A stretch of DNA of 64,000 bases from Roseovarius faecimaris (GTDB lineage Bacteria; Pseudomonadota; Alphaproteobacteria; Rhodobacterales; Rhodobacteraceae): assembly GCF_009762325.1 (NCBI RefSeq), contig NZ_CP034348.1, positions 2,238,501-2,302,500 on the forward strand, in the 5' to 3' direction. Positions 8,711-17,394 of the stretch are shown piece after piece. The position numbers were made by a program, and so were the translations under genes. How positions within the stretch are numbered: the first letter of the stretch is position 1; each line of letters begins with the position of its first letter. The notes under the pieces are model-generated. The model was not told the origin of the DNA. It saw nothing but the letters and a program-made list of their open reading frames with translations, and searched no databases.

Positions 8711-10318
8711 ATGACCTGTCTCATTTCGATCGCCGGAGGCATCGCCTACCGGCAAAGCAATCAGACCCAGATCGACCAGTTCAGCGTGTTCGGCGTGGCG
8801 GTCGATTGCCCGGAAGTGGCGGTGACGCTCAGCGTCGGCACACCTGCACAGACGGAAACGGCCACGGTCGCTGTCGGACCGACCAGCGCATGGAGCGCGC
8901 AGCTGGACATGTCGCAATACGGGCTGAGCTGCGCGGACGCCTCAACCTCCATCAATGTGAGTGTCGTCTGCACCAGTGATCCGGGCTGCACCGCGGCCAC
9001 GAAGTTCAACAATGTCACCTGTCAGACCCTTGATGCCTGCCCCGCTTTCGAGAAAGTCGGCGCTGTGGCGCTCAGCGATGCCGAGAACGGCTGCAACATT
9101 GATGGCGAGAGGCGGGTTGACCTGCGGGCCACGCTGATGAGCGCAGTGCCCTCCGGCCTGCCGGTGGTGGCGCAGTTCTGCCTTCAGAACCTCGAAACCG
9201 GCGAAGAGACGTTCCTGAACGCTGAGGTTCTGACCCCGCAGGTGCCCTTTACCGGCACGGCGCATCTGCCGGGCGGAGTATACCTGTATCAGCTTCATGT
9301 CATCTCGCCACAGCCCTGCCCCGGCCCGCTGGGGGTGCTGGACGTGGCCGCCTGCCCGGTGACAGATACCGGCACGGTCTGCCCGCTTGTCATAATTGGG
9401 GACAAGACGATCTCCGACAAATGCACCCCTGAAGGCCGCCGCATTGTCGACCTCAGCGCCACGATCACGCCCGAGCCCGGATATCCTGCCGATGTGGTTC
9501 TGAAGGTGATGCAGGGCGACACTGACATCGCCGAGATCGATACAGTGCTTGGGGCGACGACACAGACGACGCTCAGCGGCTCGCGACATCTCGTTCCCGG
9601 TGACTACAGGGTTATCGCCGACGTCACCGGGCCCTCGGCCTGCAATGGCAATGGCGCGGACTTCACCGTGCCGCCTTGCCTGTTTGGCGGCCCTCCCGAT
9701 CTGGAGGAACCGGACGACACCCCAGACAACGACATTCCGGGCAACGATACACCGGGCGGCGAAGACACCATTTCGACAGACGAGGACACGACCAGACCGC
9801 CCCCCGACAGAACACCGCCTCCGCGCGGTGGCATCAACTGGTGCCTGATCCTGTTCTGGACGGGCTTTGCGCTGTTCCTCACCGGGGCGGTGGCCGTGGG
9901 CGTGGGCTATTGCGCCATCGGCCTCGGGGTACACCCGATCTGGGTCGGTATCTGGGCCCTGATCATCAATGTGGGCATGGTGATGCTGATCATCGGCACA
10001 TTGTTGCTTACTGTCTGGATCTTCCTTTGCGGGTCCTGTGCCATCAACTGCGATGCGCTCAAATGGTTCAGGGATGTGCTGATCGTTCTTGACGTCGTAT
10101 TTGCTGCTCTGGTCGCACTTGGCGGGGTGATTATCGCGCTCAGCCCGCTTTGCTTCGTGGGGTGGATCATCGATGTGGGCTTTACCAGCTACCTGCTGTT
10201 GCTGGCGCATTTCTGGGTCTTTTTCAGCGGATGCGAGGAGTATAGCGACTGGTGGCCCGACGCGCTGCAATTCACCATGCCCGACAGCCTGCGCGCCCAT
10301 TGCGGCCGCGACGGCTGA
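8711..10318 (+). CDS. Novel membrane protein: beta-rich repeat region, Pro-rich linker and C-terminal helices
   Basis: I do not recognise this 535-aa protein. Residues 1-325 are beta-rich, with repeated cysteines and at least two related segments of about 100 residues, starting at CPAFEKVG (110) and CPLVIIGD (224). Both contain the same ERRVDLRATL / GRRIVDLSATI strand. Residues 327-374 are an acidic then proline-rich linker. Residues 376-505 contain four or so transmembrane helices. There is no N-terminal signal peptide, so the side of the membrane the repeats face is unclear. ATG 8711 follows an AAGGAGAAGG ribosome-binding site. It lies between TerC and XpaC, suggesting a role in that island. 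Confidence 0.75.
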   Translation: MTCLISIAGGIAYRQSNQTQIDQFSVFGVAVDCPEVAVTLSVGTPAQTETATVAVGPTSAWSAQLDMSQYGLSCADASTSINVSVVCTSDPGCTAATKFNNVTCQTLDACPAFEKVGAVALSDAENGCNIDGERRVDLRATLMSAVPSGLPVVAQFCLQNLETGEETFLNAEVLTPQVPFTGTAHLPGGVYLYQLHVISPQPCPGPLGVLDVAACPVTDTGTVCPLVIIGDKTISDKCTPEGRRIVDLSATITPEPGYPADVVLKVMQGDTDIAEIDTVLGATTQTTLSGSRHLVPGDYRVIADVTGPSACNGNGADFTVPPCLFGGPPDLEEPDDTPDNDIPGNDTPGGEDTISTDEDTTRPPPDRTPPPRGGINWCLILFWTGFALFLTGAVAVGVGYCAIGLGVHPIWVGIWALIINVGMVMLIIGTLLLTVWIFLCGSCAINCDALKWFRDVLIVLDVVFAALVALGGVIIALSPLCFVGWIIDVGFTSYLLLLAHFWVFFSGCEEYSDWWPDALQFTMPDSLRAHCGRDG

Positions 10319-10371
10319 AACGGATCGCGCCGGAAACCGGGTAACAGGCGACCGGGGGCAGCCAACGGCTT

Positions 10372-10391
10372 GCCCGGGTTGATCCCCGGGC
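10372..10391 (+). terminator. GC-rich hairpin between the 535-aa gene and the small membrane ORF
   Basis: A perfect 7-bp inverted repeat, GCCCGGG and CCCGGGC, surrounds the loop TTGATC, 54 nt after the stop of the 535-aa gene. No U-run follows. It may attenuate read-through into the XpaC/TelA genes. Confidence 0.35.
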
Positions 10392-10465
10392 GGCAAACTT
10401 CCCCCTAGTATGCTGCACATGCATCGCCTACATTTGCTGCAGAGTTTTGTTGCCAGGGGAGCCGG

Positions 10466-10549
10466 ATGTCCGAAACGGGACTTCAGAAGCTTGCGTTTTT
10501 TCTGCTTGTCACGCTGATCCTTGTCGTGTCGATCGCGGGAGGCGTGTGA
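10466..10549 (+). CDS. Small single-helix membrane protein (27 aa)
   Basis: An ATG at 10466 with a CAGGGGAG ribosome-binding site opens a 27-codon frame. After the polar start MSETGLQK, the product is almost entirely one hydrophobic helix of about 17 residues, FFLLVTLILVVSIAGGV at its core and end. Its TGA overlaps the ATG of the XpaC gene (ATGA-type junction at 10547-10551), so it is the translationally coupled first gene of the XpaC-TelA unit. I know of no named family. It could be a small partner subunit of XpaC or a leader peptide whose translation opens the xpaC start. Confidence 0.65.
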   Translation: MSETGLQKLAFFLLVTLILVVSIAGGV

Positions 10550-11439
10550 TGGGTCAGAAGTTTGGCGGCAAATTCAGCCCCGACGGCTCGGGCCCCATCG
10601 CACCAGAGGATCGCGGCACGTTTCGCGGCGCCCGGCGCACCCGCGCGGGCGGGCGGGTCAACCTGCTGTTTCTGGCGCCGCTGCCGCTGATCTGGGCGGC
10701 GTTCACCTCGGGCACATCGGGCCTGGTGCTGAACCTGTCGGCCCTGGGCCTTCTGATCCTGGCGGCCTGGCTGACCCGCGAGGGCATTCTTGCCCAGGAG
10801 CAGTATGAGGCGCGCAAAGTGGCCCGCCGCCCTGCCCTGCCGCGCAAGATGCTGGCCTCGGTTCTGACGGGCGTTGGGCTTGGCGTCGCGGTTTTTGCGG
10901 CACAGGACAGCGCGATTGCCGCCGCCGCCACAGCGATTGTGGGACTGGTCTTGCACAGCTTTTCCTTCGGCTTTGACCCGCTCAAAGACAAGGGGATGGA
11001 CGGCATCGACCAGCATCAGACCGACCGCGTGGCGCGCGCTGTGGACAAGGCCGAGGCTTATCTTGCGTCCATGACGGACGCCATCAAGCGCGCCGGCGAC
11101 CGCAGCGCCGAGGCGCGCGTCGAGCGGTTTCAGAACACCGTCCGCGACATGCTGCGCACGATCGAGAACGACCCGCGCGACCTGACCGCGGCGCGCAAAT
11201 ATCTGACTGTCTACCTGCGCGGGGCACGCGACGCGACGGTCAAGTTTGCCGACATCTATGGCCGCGACCGCAATGCCGGGGCCAAGTCCGATTACATGAT
11301 GCTGCTCACGGATCTTGAGGAAAACTTCACCGCCAAGACCCGGACGCTTCTGAATGACAACACCACAGATCTTGAGATTGAAATCGACGTGCTGCGCGAC
11401 CGGTTGCAGCGCGAAGGCATTCGTCTGGATAGCAAATAA
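10549..11439 (+). CDS. XpaC-family membrane protein (5-bromo-4-chloroindolyl phosphate hydrolysis family)
   Basis: The 296-aa protein has a basic N-terminus, two pairs of hydrophobic helices in the first half (about residues 38-75 and 100-140), and a charged alpha-helical C-terminal half (from about 150) with a tract like ARKYLTVYLRGARDATVKFAD. This fits the XpaC family, whose recurrent partner is TelA, the next gene. The biochemical role is unproven despite the family name. The ATG at 10549 overlaps the stop of the 27-aa ORF, and telA follows after 26 bp. Confidence 0.8.
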   Translation: MGQKFGGKFSPDGSGPIAPEDRGTFRGARRTRAGGRVNLLFLAPLPLIWAAFTSGTSGLVLNLSALGLLILAAWLTREGILAQEQYEARKVARRPALPRKMLASVLTGVGLGVAVFAAQDSAIAAAATAIVGLVLHSFSFGFDPLKDKGMDGIDQHQTDRVARAVDKAEAYLASMTDAIKRAGDRSAEARVERFQNTVRDMLRTIENDPRDLTAARKYLTVYLRGARDATVKFADIYGRDRNAGAKSDYMMLLTDLEENFTAKTRTLLNDNTTDLEIEIDVLRDRLQREGIRLDSK

Positions 11440-11465
11440 GTAAAGATAAAACGGGAGTTAATATC

Positions 11466-12662
11466 ATGTCACAATCCGTTCGCGAAAAGGCCGAGGCCGC
11501 CCTGGCCGAAGTGGAGCAGATCAGCGCCGCGATCCTGCCCGAGCCGGTAGAGGCGACTGCCATCGTACCGCTGAAAGACGCAGACGCAGCCGTGGGCGCC
11601 GAAATTCAGCAGCGCATGGACGAGATCGACATGAGCGATACGCAATCCATCGTATCCTTCGGCTCGGCCGCGCAGGCTGAATTGCAGGAGATTTCACAAA
11701 GCATGCTGCAAAGCGTGCGCAACAAGGATGTGGGCCCTGCGGGCGGCTCCCTTCGCGATATCGTCACCACGATCCGGGGCTTTTCCGTCTCCGAGCTTGA
11801 TGTGCGCCGCGAACGGACCTGGTGGGAAAAGCTGCTGGGCCGTGCCGCGCCCTTCGCCAAGTTCACCGCCCGGTTCGAGCAGGTGCAGGACCAGATCGAC
11901 AAGATCACCGATGACCTTCTGGGGCATGAGCACACACTGCTGAAAGACATCAAGTCTCTCGATCTTCTCTATGAAAAAACGCTGACCTTCTATGATGAGT
12001 TGGCGCTTTACATCGCGGCGGGTGAGGCCAAGCTGGAAGAGCTCGACGAAAAGCACATCCCGGCCAAGGAGGCCGAAGTGCAGGCCGCCGATGAGAATGA
12101 TCAGGTGATGAAGGCGCAGGAATTGCGCGACCTGCGCGCCGCGCGCGACGACCTGGAACGCCGGGTGCATGACCTTAAACTCACCCGTCAGGTGACGATG
12201 CAATCCCTGCCCTCGATCCGGCTGGTGCAGGAGAATGACAAGAGCCTTGTGACCAAGATCAACTCGACCCTGGTCAACACCGTGCCTCTGTGGGAAACCC
12301 AGCTGGCCCAGGCCGTCACCATCCAGCGCAGCGCCGAAGCCGCCGCCGCCGTGCGCGATGCCAATGACCTCACCAACGAGCTTCTGACCGCCAACGCCAA
12401 GAACCTGCGCGAGAGCAACAAGATGATCCGCGAGGAGATGGAGCGCGGCGTCTTTGACATCAAAGCGGTCAAACAGGCCAATGCCGACCTCATCGGCACC
12501 ATTCAGGAGAGCCTCCAGATCGCCGATGAAGGCAAGGCCCGCCGGGCCGCCGCCGAGGAAGAGCTGAAGAAGATGGAGGCCGAGCTGCGCGACACGCTGG
12601 CCTCTGCCAAGGCGCGCCGGGACGGGGTGGGCGACAACGTCGGCACCTCGACCGGGGCCTGA
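11466..12662 (+). CDS. telA: Toxic-anion resistance protein, TelA family
   Basis: The 398-aa protein is almost wholly alpha-helical and coiled-coil-like. It contains the TelA landmark tract around residues 100-180 (VSELDVRRERTWWEKLLGR, TLLKDIKSLDLLYEKTL). TelA homologues were first described in tellurite resistance and are found beside XpaC in membrane-stress loci; molecular function is unknown. No signal peptide or membrane helix is present, so the protein is probably cytoplasmic and works with membrane-bound XpaC. An AACGGGAGTT ribosome-binding site precedes the ATG. The next gene starts 8 bp after its stop. Confidence 0.9.
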   Translation: MSQSVREKAEAALAEVEQISAAILPEPVEATAIVPLKDADAAVGAEIQQRMDEIDMSDTQSIVSFGSAAQAELQEISQSMLQSVRNKDVGPAGGSLRDIVTTIRGFSVSELDVRRERTWWEKLLGRAAPFAKFTARFEQVQDQIDKITDDLLGHEHTLLKDIKSLDLLYEKTLTFYDELALYIAAGEAKLEELDEKHIPAKEAEVQAADENDQVMKAQELRDLRAARDDLERRVHDLKLTRQVTMQSLPSIRLVQENDKSLVTKINSTLVNTVPLWETQLAQAVTIQRSAEAAAAVRDANDLTNELLTANAKNLRESNKMIREEMERGVFDIKAVKQANADLIGTIQESLQIADEGKARRAAAEEELKKMEAELRDTLASAKARRDGVGDNVGTSTGA

Positions 12663-12670
12663 AGACGGGC

Positions 12671-13633
12671 GTGCGCGGGCGGCTGAGAGCATGGGGACTG
12701 GCAGGGCTGGGAATTCTGGCCCTAGCCAGCTGTGACACCGCCCCCTCCGCGCCGGGCACGACACCGAAACCGCGGCCACCGGGCCTGTTGGCGCCGCCGC
12801 CCAGCCCACCCGCCGCCGCACGCCCCTCGGCGCGAAGTGAACAGCTCGCCTTTTACTATCAGCGGGTGCAGCAGGGCCTGTTGGCGCAGGATCTGCTCCG
12901 TGTGGATGGCGGAGGCGTTGACACGCCCTATAACAGCCGCAACCTGGCCCGGAATTTCGAAAAGATCGCGTTCTACGAAGAATTTGCCCCGAATTCCATT
13001 GACGGCCCGTCCGGCGGCGAAGCCCTGGCGCTTGAGAGATGGGATCAGCCGGTGCGCTTCGGGGTGGAGTTCGGCTCGACGATCCCGCAAGAGGCGCAGG
13101 AGCGTGACACCGGCGTGGTGCGTGACTTCGCCAAGCGCCTGTCAAGGATCACGCGTCATCCGATCAGCCTTGTCACAAACAACCCGAATTTCCACGTGTT
13201 CTTCATGGGGCTGGACGACAAGGATTACCTGATTTCACGCCTCAAGCAGATCGCCCCCCAGACCAACGAAGCCGCGATTGTCCGGGCCTTCGACTCGACC
13301 AAACTGAACTATTGTTTCGTCTTTACCTTCGCAGGCGGAGAGAATGACTACACCCCCGAGATCGCGATTGCGGTCATCCGGACAGAGCTGCCGGCCCTGA
13401 TGCGCAGCGCCTGCATTCACGAGGAACTGGCCCAGGGGCTGGGCCTTGCCAATGACAGCCCGCGCGCGCGGCCCTCGATCTTTAACGACGATGACGAGTT
13501 TGCCCTGCTCACCACCCACGACGAAGAGCTTCTGCGGCTGCTCTACGATCCGGCGCTCACCCCCGGGATGAGCGTGGACGAGGCGCGCCCGGTGGTGCTG
13601 CAGATCCTTGCGGGCCGGTCGGGGCCAAGCTGA
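12671..13633 (+). CDS. DUF2927 lipoprotein
   Basis: The 320-aa product starts at GTG 12671, 8 bp after telA. It has a signal peptide with lipobox LASC (Cys21), then a proline-rich stretch to about residue 52. The remaining domain, including SACIHEELAQGLGLAND with His250-Glu251-Glu252, matches the DUF2927 family, where the HEE segment resembles a metallopeptidase-type zinc helix. No catalytic activity is established. The tight spacing puts it in the XpaC-TelA operon as an envelope component. Confidence 0.8.
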   Translation: MRGRLRAWGLAGLGILALASCDTAPSAPGTTPKPRPPGLLAPPPSPPAAARPSARSEQLAFYYQRVQQGLLAQDLLRVDGGGVDTPYNSRNLARNFEKIAFYEEFAPNSIDGPSGGEALALERWDQPVRFGVEFGSTIPQEAQERDTGVVRDFAKRLSRITRHPISLVTNNPNFHVFFMGLDDKDYLISRLKQIAPQTNEAAIVRAFDSTKLNYCFVFTFAGGENDYTPEIAIAVIRTELPALMRSACIHEELAQGLGLANDSPRARPSIFNDDDEFALLTTHDEELLRLLYDPALTPGMSVDEARPVVLQILAGRSGPS

Positions 13634-13735
13634 TGCGCCCTACAGGCCCCCTGCTTGACGGTCGCGACAAAATGGTGGCCCTATAACCGAAATTCGGACG
13701 GCCCACGCCGTTCCATTACCAAGGAGAGTTCTTTC

Positions 13736-14857
13736 ATGGGTATTCTAGATTTCCTCTCGGGACAGTTCATCGACGTCATTCACTGGGTCGATGACACGCG
13801 CGACACGATGGTCTGGCGGTTTGAGCGCGAAGGCCATGAGATCAAATATGGCGCCAAGCTTACCGTGCGCGAGGGACAGGCGGCGGTCTTCGTGCATGAA
13901 GGTCAGCTTGCGGATGTCTTTACCCCGGGTCTCTACATGCTTGAGACCAACAACATGCCGATCATGACCTCGCTGCAGCATTGGGATCATGCCTTCCAAA
14001 GCCCGTTCAAATCGGAAATCTATTTCGTCAACACGACGCGCTTTACCGATCTCAAATGGGGCACCAAGAATCCGATCATGCTGCGCGATCCGGAATTCGG
14101 CCCGACCCGCATCCGCGCTTTTGGCACCTATTCGGTGCGCGTGACCGACCCCGCGCGTTTCCTGCAGGAGATCGTCGGCACCGATGGCGAGTTTACCATG
14201 GACGAGATCAGCTTCCAGGTGCGCAATATCATTGTGCAGAGCTTCAGCCGGATCATCGCGGGCAGCGGCATTCCGGTGCTCGACATGGCCGCCAACACCG
14301 CCGATCTGGGCAAGCTGGTGGCCGCCGAGCTGACCAGGGCAGTGTCCGAATACGGCCTCAGCATCCCGGAATTCTATATCGAGAATATCTCGCTGCCGCC
14401 CGCCGTGGAACAGGCGCTCGACAAACGCACCTCGATGGGGCTTGCGGGCGATCTGGGCGCGTTCACGCAATACAGCGCCGCCGAGGCGATGACCGCGGCC
14501 TCCAGCAACCCCGCCGGGGGCGGTGGCATGGGCGCGGGCCTGGGTATGGGCATGGGCATGGCGATGGCGCAGCAGCTGGCAAATCAGGGCCCGTGGGGGG
14601 CTGTTCCCGCACAGGCGTCTCCGGCAGCGGCCCCGCCGCCTCCGCCCCCGGTCGAGCATGTCTGGCACATCGCGGAGGATGGCAAGACGCATGGCCCTTA
14701 TTCCAAGGCCAAGCTGGGCCGTATGGCCGCCGAAGGCACCCTGACCCGCGACACCCATGTCTGGACCGCAGGTCAGGATGGCTGGCTCAAGGCCGGAGAG
14801 GTGCAGGAACTGGCCCAACTCTTCACGATCCTGCCGCCGCCCCCGCCCGGAACGTAA
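13736..14857 (+). CDS. SPFH-domain protein with C-terminal GYF_2/DUF4339-like domain
   Basis: The 373-aa protein begins MGILDFLSGQFIDVIHW and carries a virion-core/YdjI-type SPFH domain over about residues 1-245, a Gly/Met-rich linker (about 255-285), a proline stretch and a C-terminal GYF_2-like module at 309-373 (VWHIAEDGKTHGPY ... WTAGQDGWLKAGE). SPFH proteins oligomerise on membranes; GYF_2 modules bind peptides or lipids in bacterial envelope proteins. ATG 13736 has an AAGGAG site. A TTGACG and a TATAAC lie upstream but 21 bp apart, too far for a convincing promoter. The domain pairing and neighbours fit a membrane-stress scaffold. Confidence 0.85.
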   Translation: MGILDFLSGQFIDVIHWVDDTRDTMVWRFEREGHEIKYGAKLTVREGQAAVFVHEGQLADVFTPGLYMLETNNMPIMTSLQHWDHAFQSPFKSEIYFVNTTRFTDLKWGTKNPIMLRDPEFGPTRIRAFGTYSVRVTDPARFLQEIVGTDGEFTMDEISFQVRNIIVQSFSRIIAGSGIPVLDMAANTADLGKLVAAELTRAVSEYGLSIPEFYIENISLPPAVEQALDKRTSMGLAGDLGAFTQYSAAEAMTAASSNPAGGGGMGAGLGMGMGMAMAQQLANQGPWGAVPAQASPAAAPPPPPPVEHVWHIAEDGKTHGPYSKAKLGRMAAEGTLTRDTHVWTAGQDGWLKAGEVQELAQLFTILPPPPPGT

Positions 14858-14942
14858 GCCCTTGGCCGAACCCCGGCACCATTCCTGCGGGGCGGTGACA
14901 CCCGCCGCCCCGACCTCCTCCGCGCGTTGACCGGATGCCCGA

Positions 14943-15503
14943 GTGAGAACCGCAGTCTTCACATGCCTTGTGCTGACCGGATGCAGCGCGCAATCCGACG
15001 GCCCGCTTCTTGACGCCAGCGCGGCCCTGCCCCTGCGCGCGGGCACCTCTCTTGAGATCGACCTGGTGATGCCGGATGGCGATGGCGGCCCTGTCTTGCT
15101 GAGCGTGGAGGAGGATGGCCGCACCCTGCTCCTGGCCTCTGCCGAGACCGACGCGGATGAAAGCAACGAGGATCTGGCCAGCACCTTCCACCCCCTGCCC
15201 GGCACGGACCACATGATGATCAGCCAAAGCCGGATCCTCATCCGGGGCGTGCCCAAGAACGACCTGCATGGCTACCACATCCTTGACTGCCCGGTTGACG
15301 GGCAATTGCGGGTGTTCAAGTTCGACCTGCTGTCTCTGGAGGCGCTCGGCCCCTTCGACGGGGTGGATTTCAGTGGGCTCTATGTGCCTGAAATGCGTGA
15401 TGCGGACGGGCTGAAGGACTATTACCGCGCCGCGACAACTCTCGACAGCTTTGTGCCGGTGCATTTCTCCCCGGCGATCGACTGCAACCTAATCTTTGAA
15501 TGA
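14943..15503 (+). CDS. Small lipoprotein, unrecognised
   Basis: The 186-aa protein opens with GTG and a very short signal, MRTAVFTCLVLTGC, ending in a lipobox-like LTGC. The mature part is acidic with alternating hydrophobic positions typical of beta-sheet, for example SLEIDLVMPDGDGGPVLLSV. I do not recognise a family. It lies between the SPFH gene and the zinc-ribbon gene on the same strand and is probably part of the island. The GTG start gives a plausible signal peptide, but the ribosome-binding site is weak. Confidence 0.6.
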   Translation: MRTAVFTCLVLTGCSAQSDGPLLDASAALPLRAGTSLEIDLVMPDGDGGPVLLSVEEDGRTLLLASAETDADESNEDLASTFHPLPGTDHMMISQSRILIRGVPKNDLHGYHILDCPVDGQLRVFKFDLLSLEALGPFDGVDFSGLYVPEMRDADGLKDYYRAATTLDSFVPVHFSPAIDCNLIFE

Positions 15504-15590
15504 CCTGCCCCGCCGCGCGGCCTTGAAGCGCGACGCCTGGCGTTGGATAAGTAGACGGCAGATGCCCCAATCACCTCGCGAGATGCCCCG

Positions 15591-16721
15591 ATGAGCCTGA
15601 CCGAAACCGATCCGCCCGCCCCCTCGCAGGAATACCGCTTCCCGTGCGAACAATGCGGTGCCGATTACCGCTTTGCCCCGGAAGAAGGCAAGCTGATCTG
15701 CGACCATTGCGGCCATTCGGAAGAGGTGGATATGTCGCCCCCCGCCTCGGGTGGCATCCGCGAGCTTGATTTTCGCCGCGCAATCGAGGCGCAGCTGCCC
15801 GAGCAGGACATCGAAGAGACCCGCGTCTCGACCTGCCCCAACTGCGCCGCTCAGGTCGCCTTCGACAGCGCCACCCATGCCGCCGAATGCCCCTTCTGCG
15901 CCACCCCCGTTGTCACCGATACCGGCACCCACCGCCATATCAAGCCGCGCGGCCTTCTGCCCTTTGCCCTGGATGAGACCGCCGCCCGCAAAGCCATGAC
16001 CGATTGGCTGGGCCGTCTCTGGTTCGCCCCGAACGGGGTGCAGGAATACGCGCGCAAGGGCCGCAGGATGCAGGGGATCTATGTCCCCTACTGGACCTTC
16101 GATGCCGATACCAAATCCTCCTATCGCGGGGAGCGCGGCACCGAGTATCACGAAACAAAGACAGTGATGCGCGATGGCAAAAAGCACAATGTCACCGTCA
16201 CCAAGGTCCGCTGGCAGGCCGTTACCGGCCGGGTGGCGCGGTTCTTCGACGATGTGCTGGTGCTCGCGTCCCGCTCCCTGCCCAAACGCTATACCGACGC
16301 GCTGGAGCCCTGGGATCTGTCGGCGCTGGAACCCTACAAGCCCGAATACCTCGCCGGTTTCCGGGCCGAGGGCTACACGGTCGAGTTGGAAGACGGCTAT
16401 GCCGAGGCGCGCGCCCATATGGACCGGGTGATCCTGCGCGATGTGAAGTTCGATATCGGCGGCGACCGGCAGCGCGTGCATGACGTGGACACGACCGTGC
16501 GCGATGTCACCTTCAAGCATATCCTTCTGCCGGTCTGGCTTGCGGCCTATAAATATCGCGGTGAAACCTACCGATTTGTCGTCAACGGCCGCACCGGGCG
16601 CGTGCAGGGTGAACGGCCCTATTCACCGGTCAAGATCGCCATTGCCATCCTTGTCGTCGCGCTCATCGCGGGTGGCGTGGGCTATCTCATTGCAACCAGC
16701 GAGGGCGCCAATGGCTTCTGA
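15591..16721 (+). CDS. Membrane-anchored double zinc-ribbon protein
   Basis: The 376-aa protein has two zinc ribbons. The first uses Cys19/Cys22 and Cys37/Cys40, and the second Cys82/Cys85 and Cys100/Cys103. A large domain with many Tyr/Trp residues follows (GIYVPYWTFDADT), and a single C-terminal transmembrane helix lies at about 350-370. Such proteins are often mis-annotated as primosomal or helicase proteins because of the ribbons; no helicase motif is present. Similar zinc-ribbon membrane proteins accompany SPFH proteins in other genomes, consistent with the gene order here. It overlaps the nitroreductase start by 11 bp. Confidence 0.75.
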   Translation: MSLTETDPPAPSQEYRFPCEQCGADYRFAPEEGKLICDHCGHSEEVDMSPPASGGIRELDFRRAIEAQLPEQDIEETRVSTCPNCAAQVAFDSATHAAECPFCATPVVTDTGTHRHIKPRGLLPFALDETAARKAMTDWLGRLWFAPNGVQEYARKGRRMQGIYVPYWTFDADTKSSYRGERGTEYHETKTVMRDGKKHNVTVTKVRWQAVTGRVARFFDDVLVLASRSLPKRYTDALEPWDLSALEPYKPEYLAGFRAEGYTVELEDGYAEARAHMDRVILRDVKFDIGGDRQRVHDVDTTVRDVTFKHILLPVWLAAYKYRGETYRFVVNGRTGRVQGERPYSPVKIAIAILVVALIAGGVGYLIATSEGANGF

Positions 16722-17385
16722 TATCGACACGCTCACCCGCCTCATGAGCGCGCGCTATTCCTGCCGCGCTTATCGGCCCGATCCGGTGCCCGAAGAGGTG
16801 GTGCAGCAAATCATCGCCACCGCCGGGCGCGCGCCCTCGTGGTGCAATGCGCAGCCCTGGAAGGTCACGGTGACACGCGGCACCGAGACACGGCGCTTTC
16901 GTGACGCGTTGGAAAAGGGGATCGCCAGCGGGCCACCGGCCCCTGATTTCGACTGGCCGTCCAGCTATAGCGGCGCCTATCAGGACCGCCGCCGCACCTG
17001 TGGTTTCCAACTCTATGACGCCCTTGACATCGCCCGTGACGACAAGGCGGCCCGCAATGCGCAGATGATGCAGAATTTCAGCTTTTTCGGCGCGCCGCAT
17101 GTGGCCCTGATCAGCACCGAGGCCGAGCTTGGCCCCTATGGCGCGGTCGATTGCGGCGGCTTTGTCACCGCCTTCATGCTGGCCGCGACAGCCCTCGGCG
17201 TGGCCAGCATCGCGCAGGCCTCGGTGGCCGCCTATGCACCCGCGATCCGGGCGCATTTCGACCTGCCCGAAACCCGCCGGATCGTCTGTGCCATCTCCTT
17301 CGGCTATGCCGACGAGGCGCACCCGGCCAATAGCTTCCGCACGGACCGCGCGGATCTGAGTGACATCTACGATCCGCGCGGATGA
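16711..17385 (+). CDS. Nitroreductase-family oxidoreductase
   Basis: The 224-aa protein has the FMN-binding nitroreductase pattern: RYSCRAYRPDPVPEEVV at residues 14-30, the FMN/substrate loop APSWCNAQPW around 40, and a C-terminal GYADEAHPAN. It should reduce quinones or nitro-compounds with NAD(P)H. ATG 16711 lies inside the end of the zinc-ribbon gene in another frame (11-bp overlap), which suggests co-translation with that gene; a functional link is not otherwise supported. Its stop is only 9 bp from the convergent hsp20 stop. Confidence 0.88.
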   Translation: MASDIDTLTRLMSARYSCRAYRPDPVPEEVVQQIIATAGRAPSWCNAQPWKVTVTRGTETRRFRDALEKGIASGPPAPDFDWPSSYSGAYQDRRRTCGFQLYDALDIARDDKAARNAQMMQNFSFFGAPHVALISTEAELGPYGAVDCGGFVTAFMLAATALGVASIAQASVAAYAPAIRAHFDLPETRRIVCAISFGYADEAHPANSFRTDRADLSDIYDPRG

Positions 17386-17394
17386 TGCGGGCGC

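Noticed and set aside
13655..13687. TTGACG ... TATAAC as a promoter of the SPFH gene
   Set aside because: The spacer is 21 bp, outside the usual 16-19 bp range.
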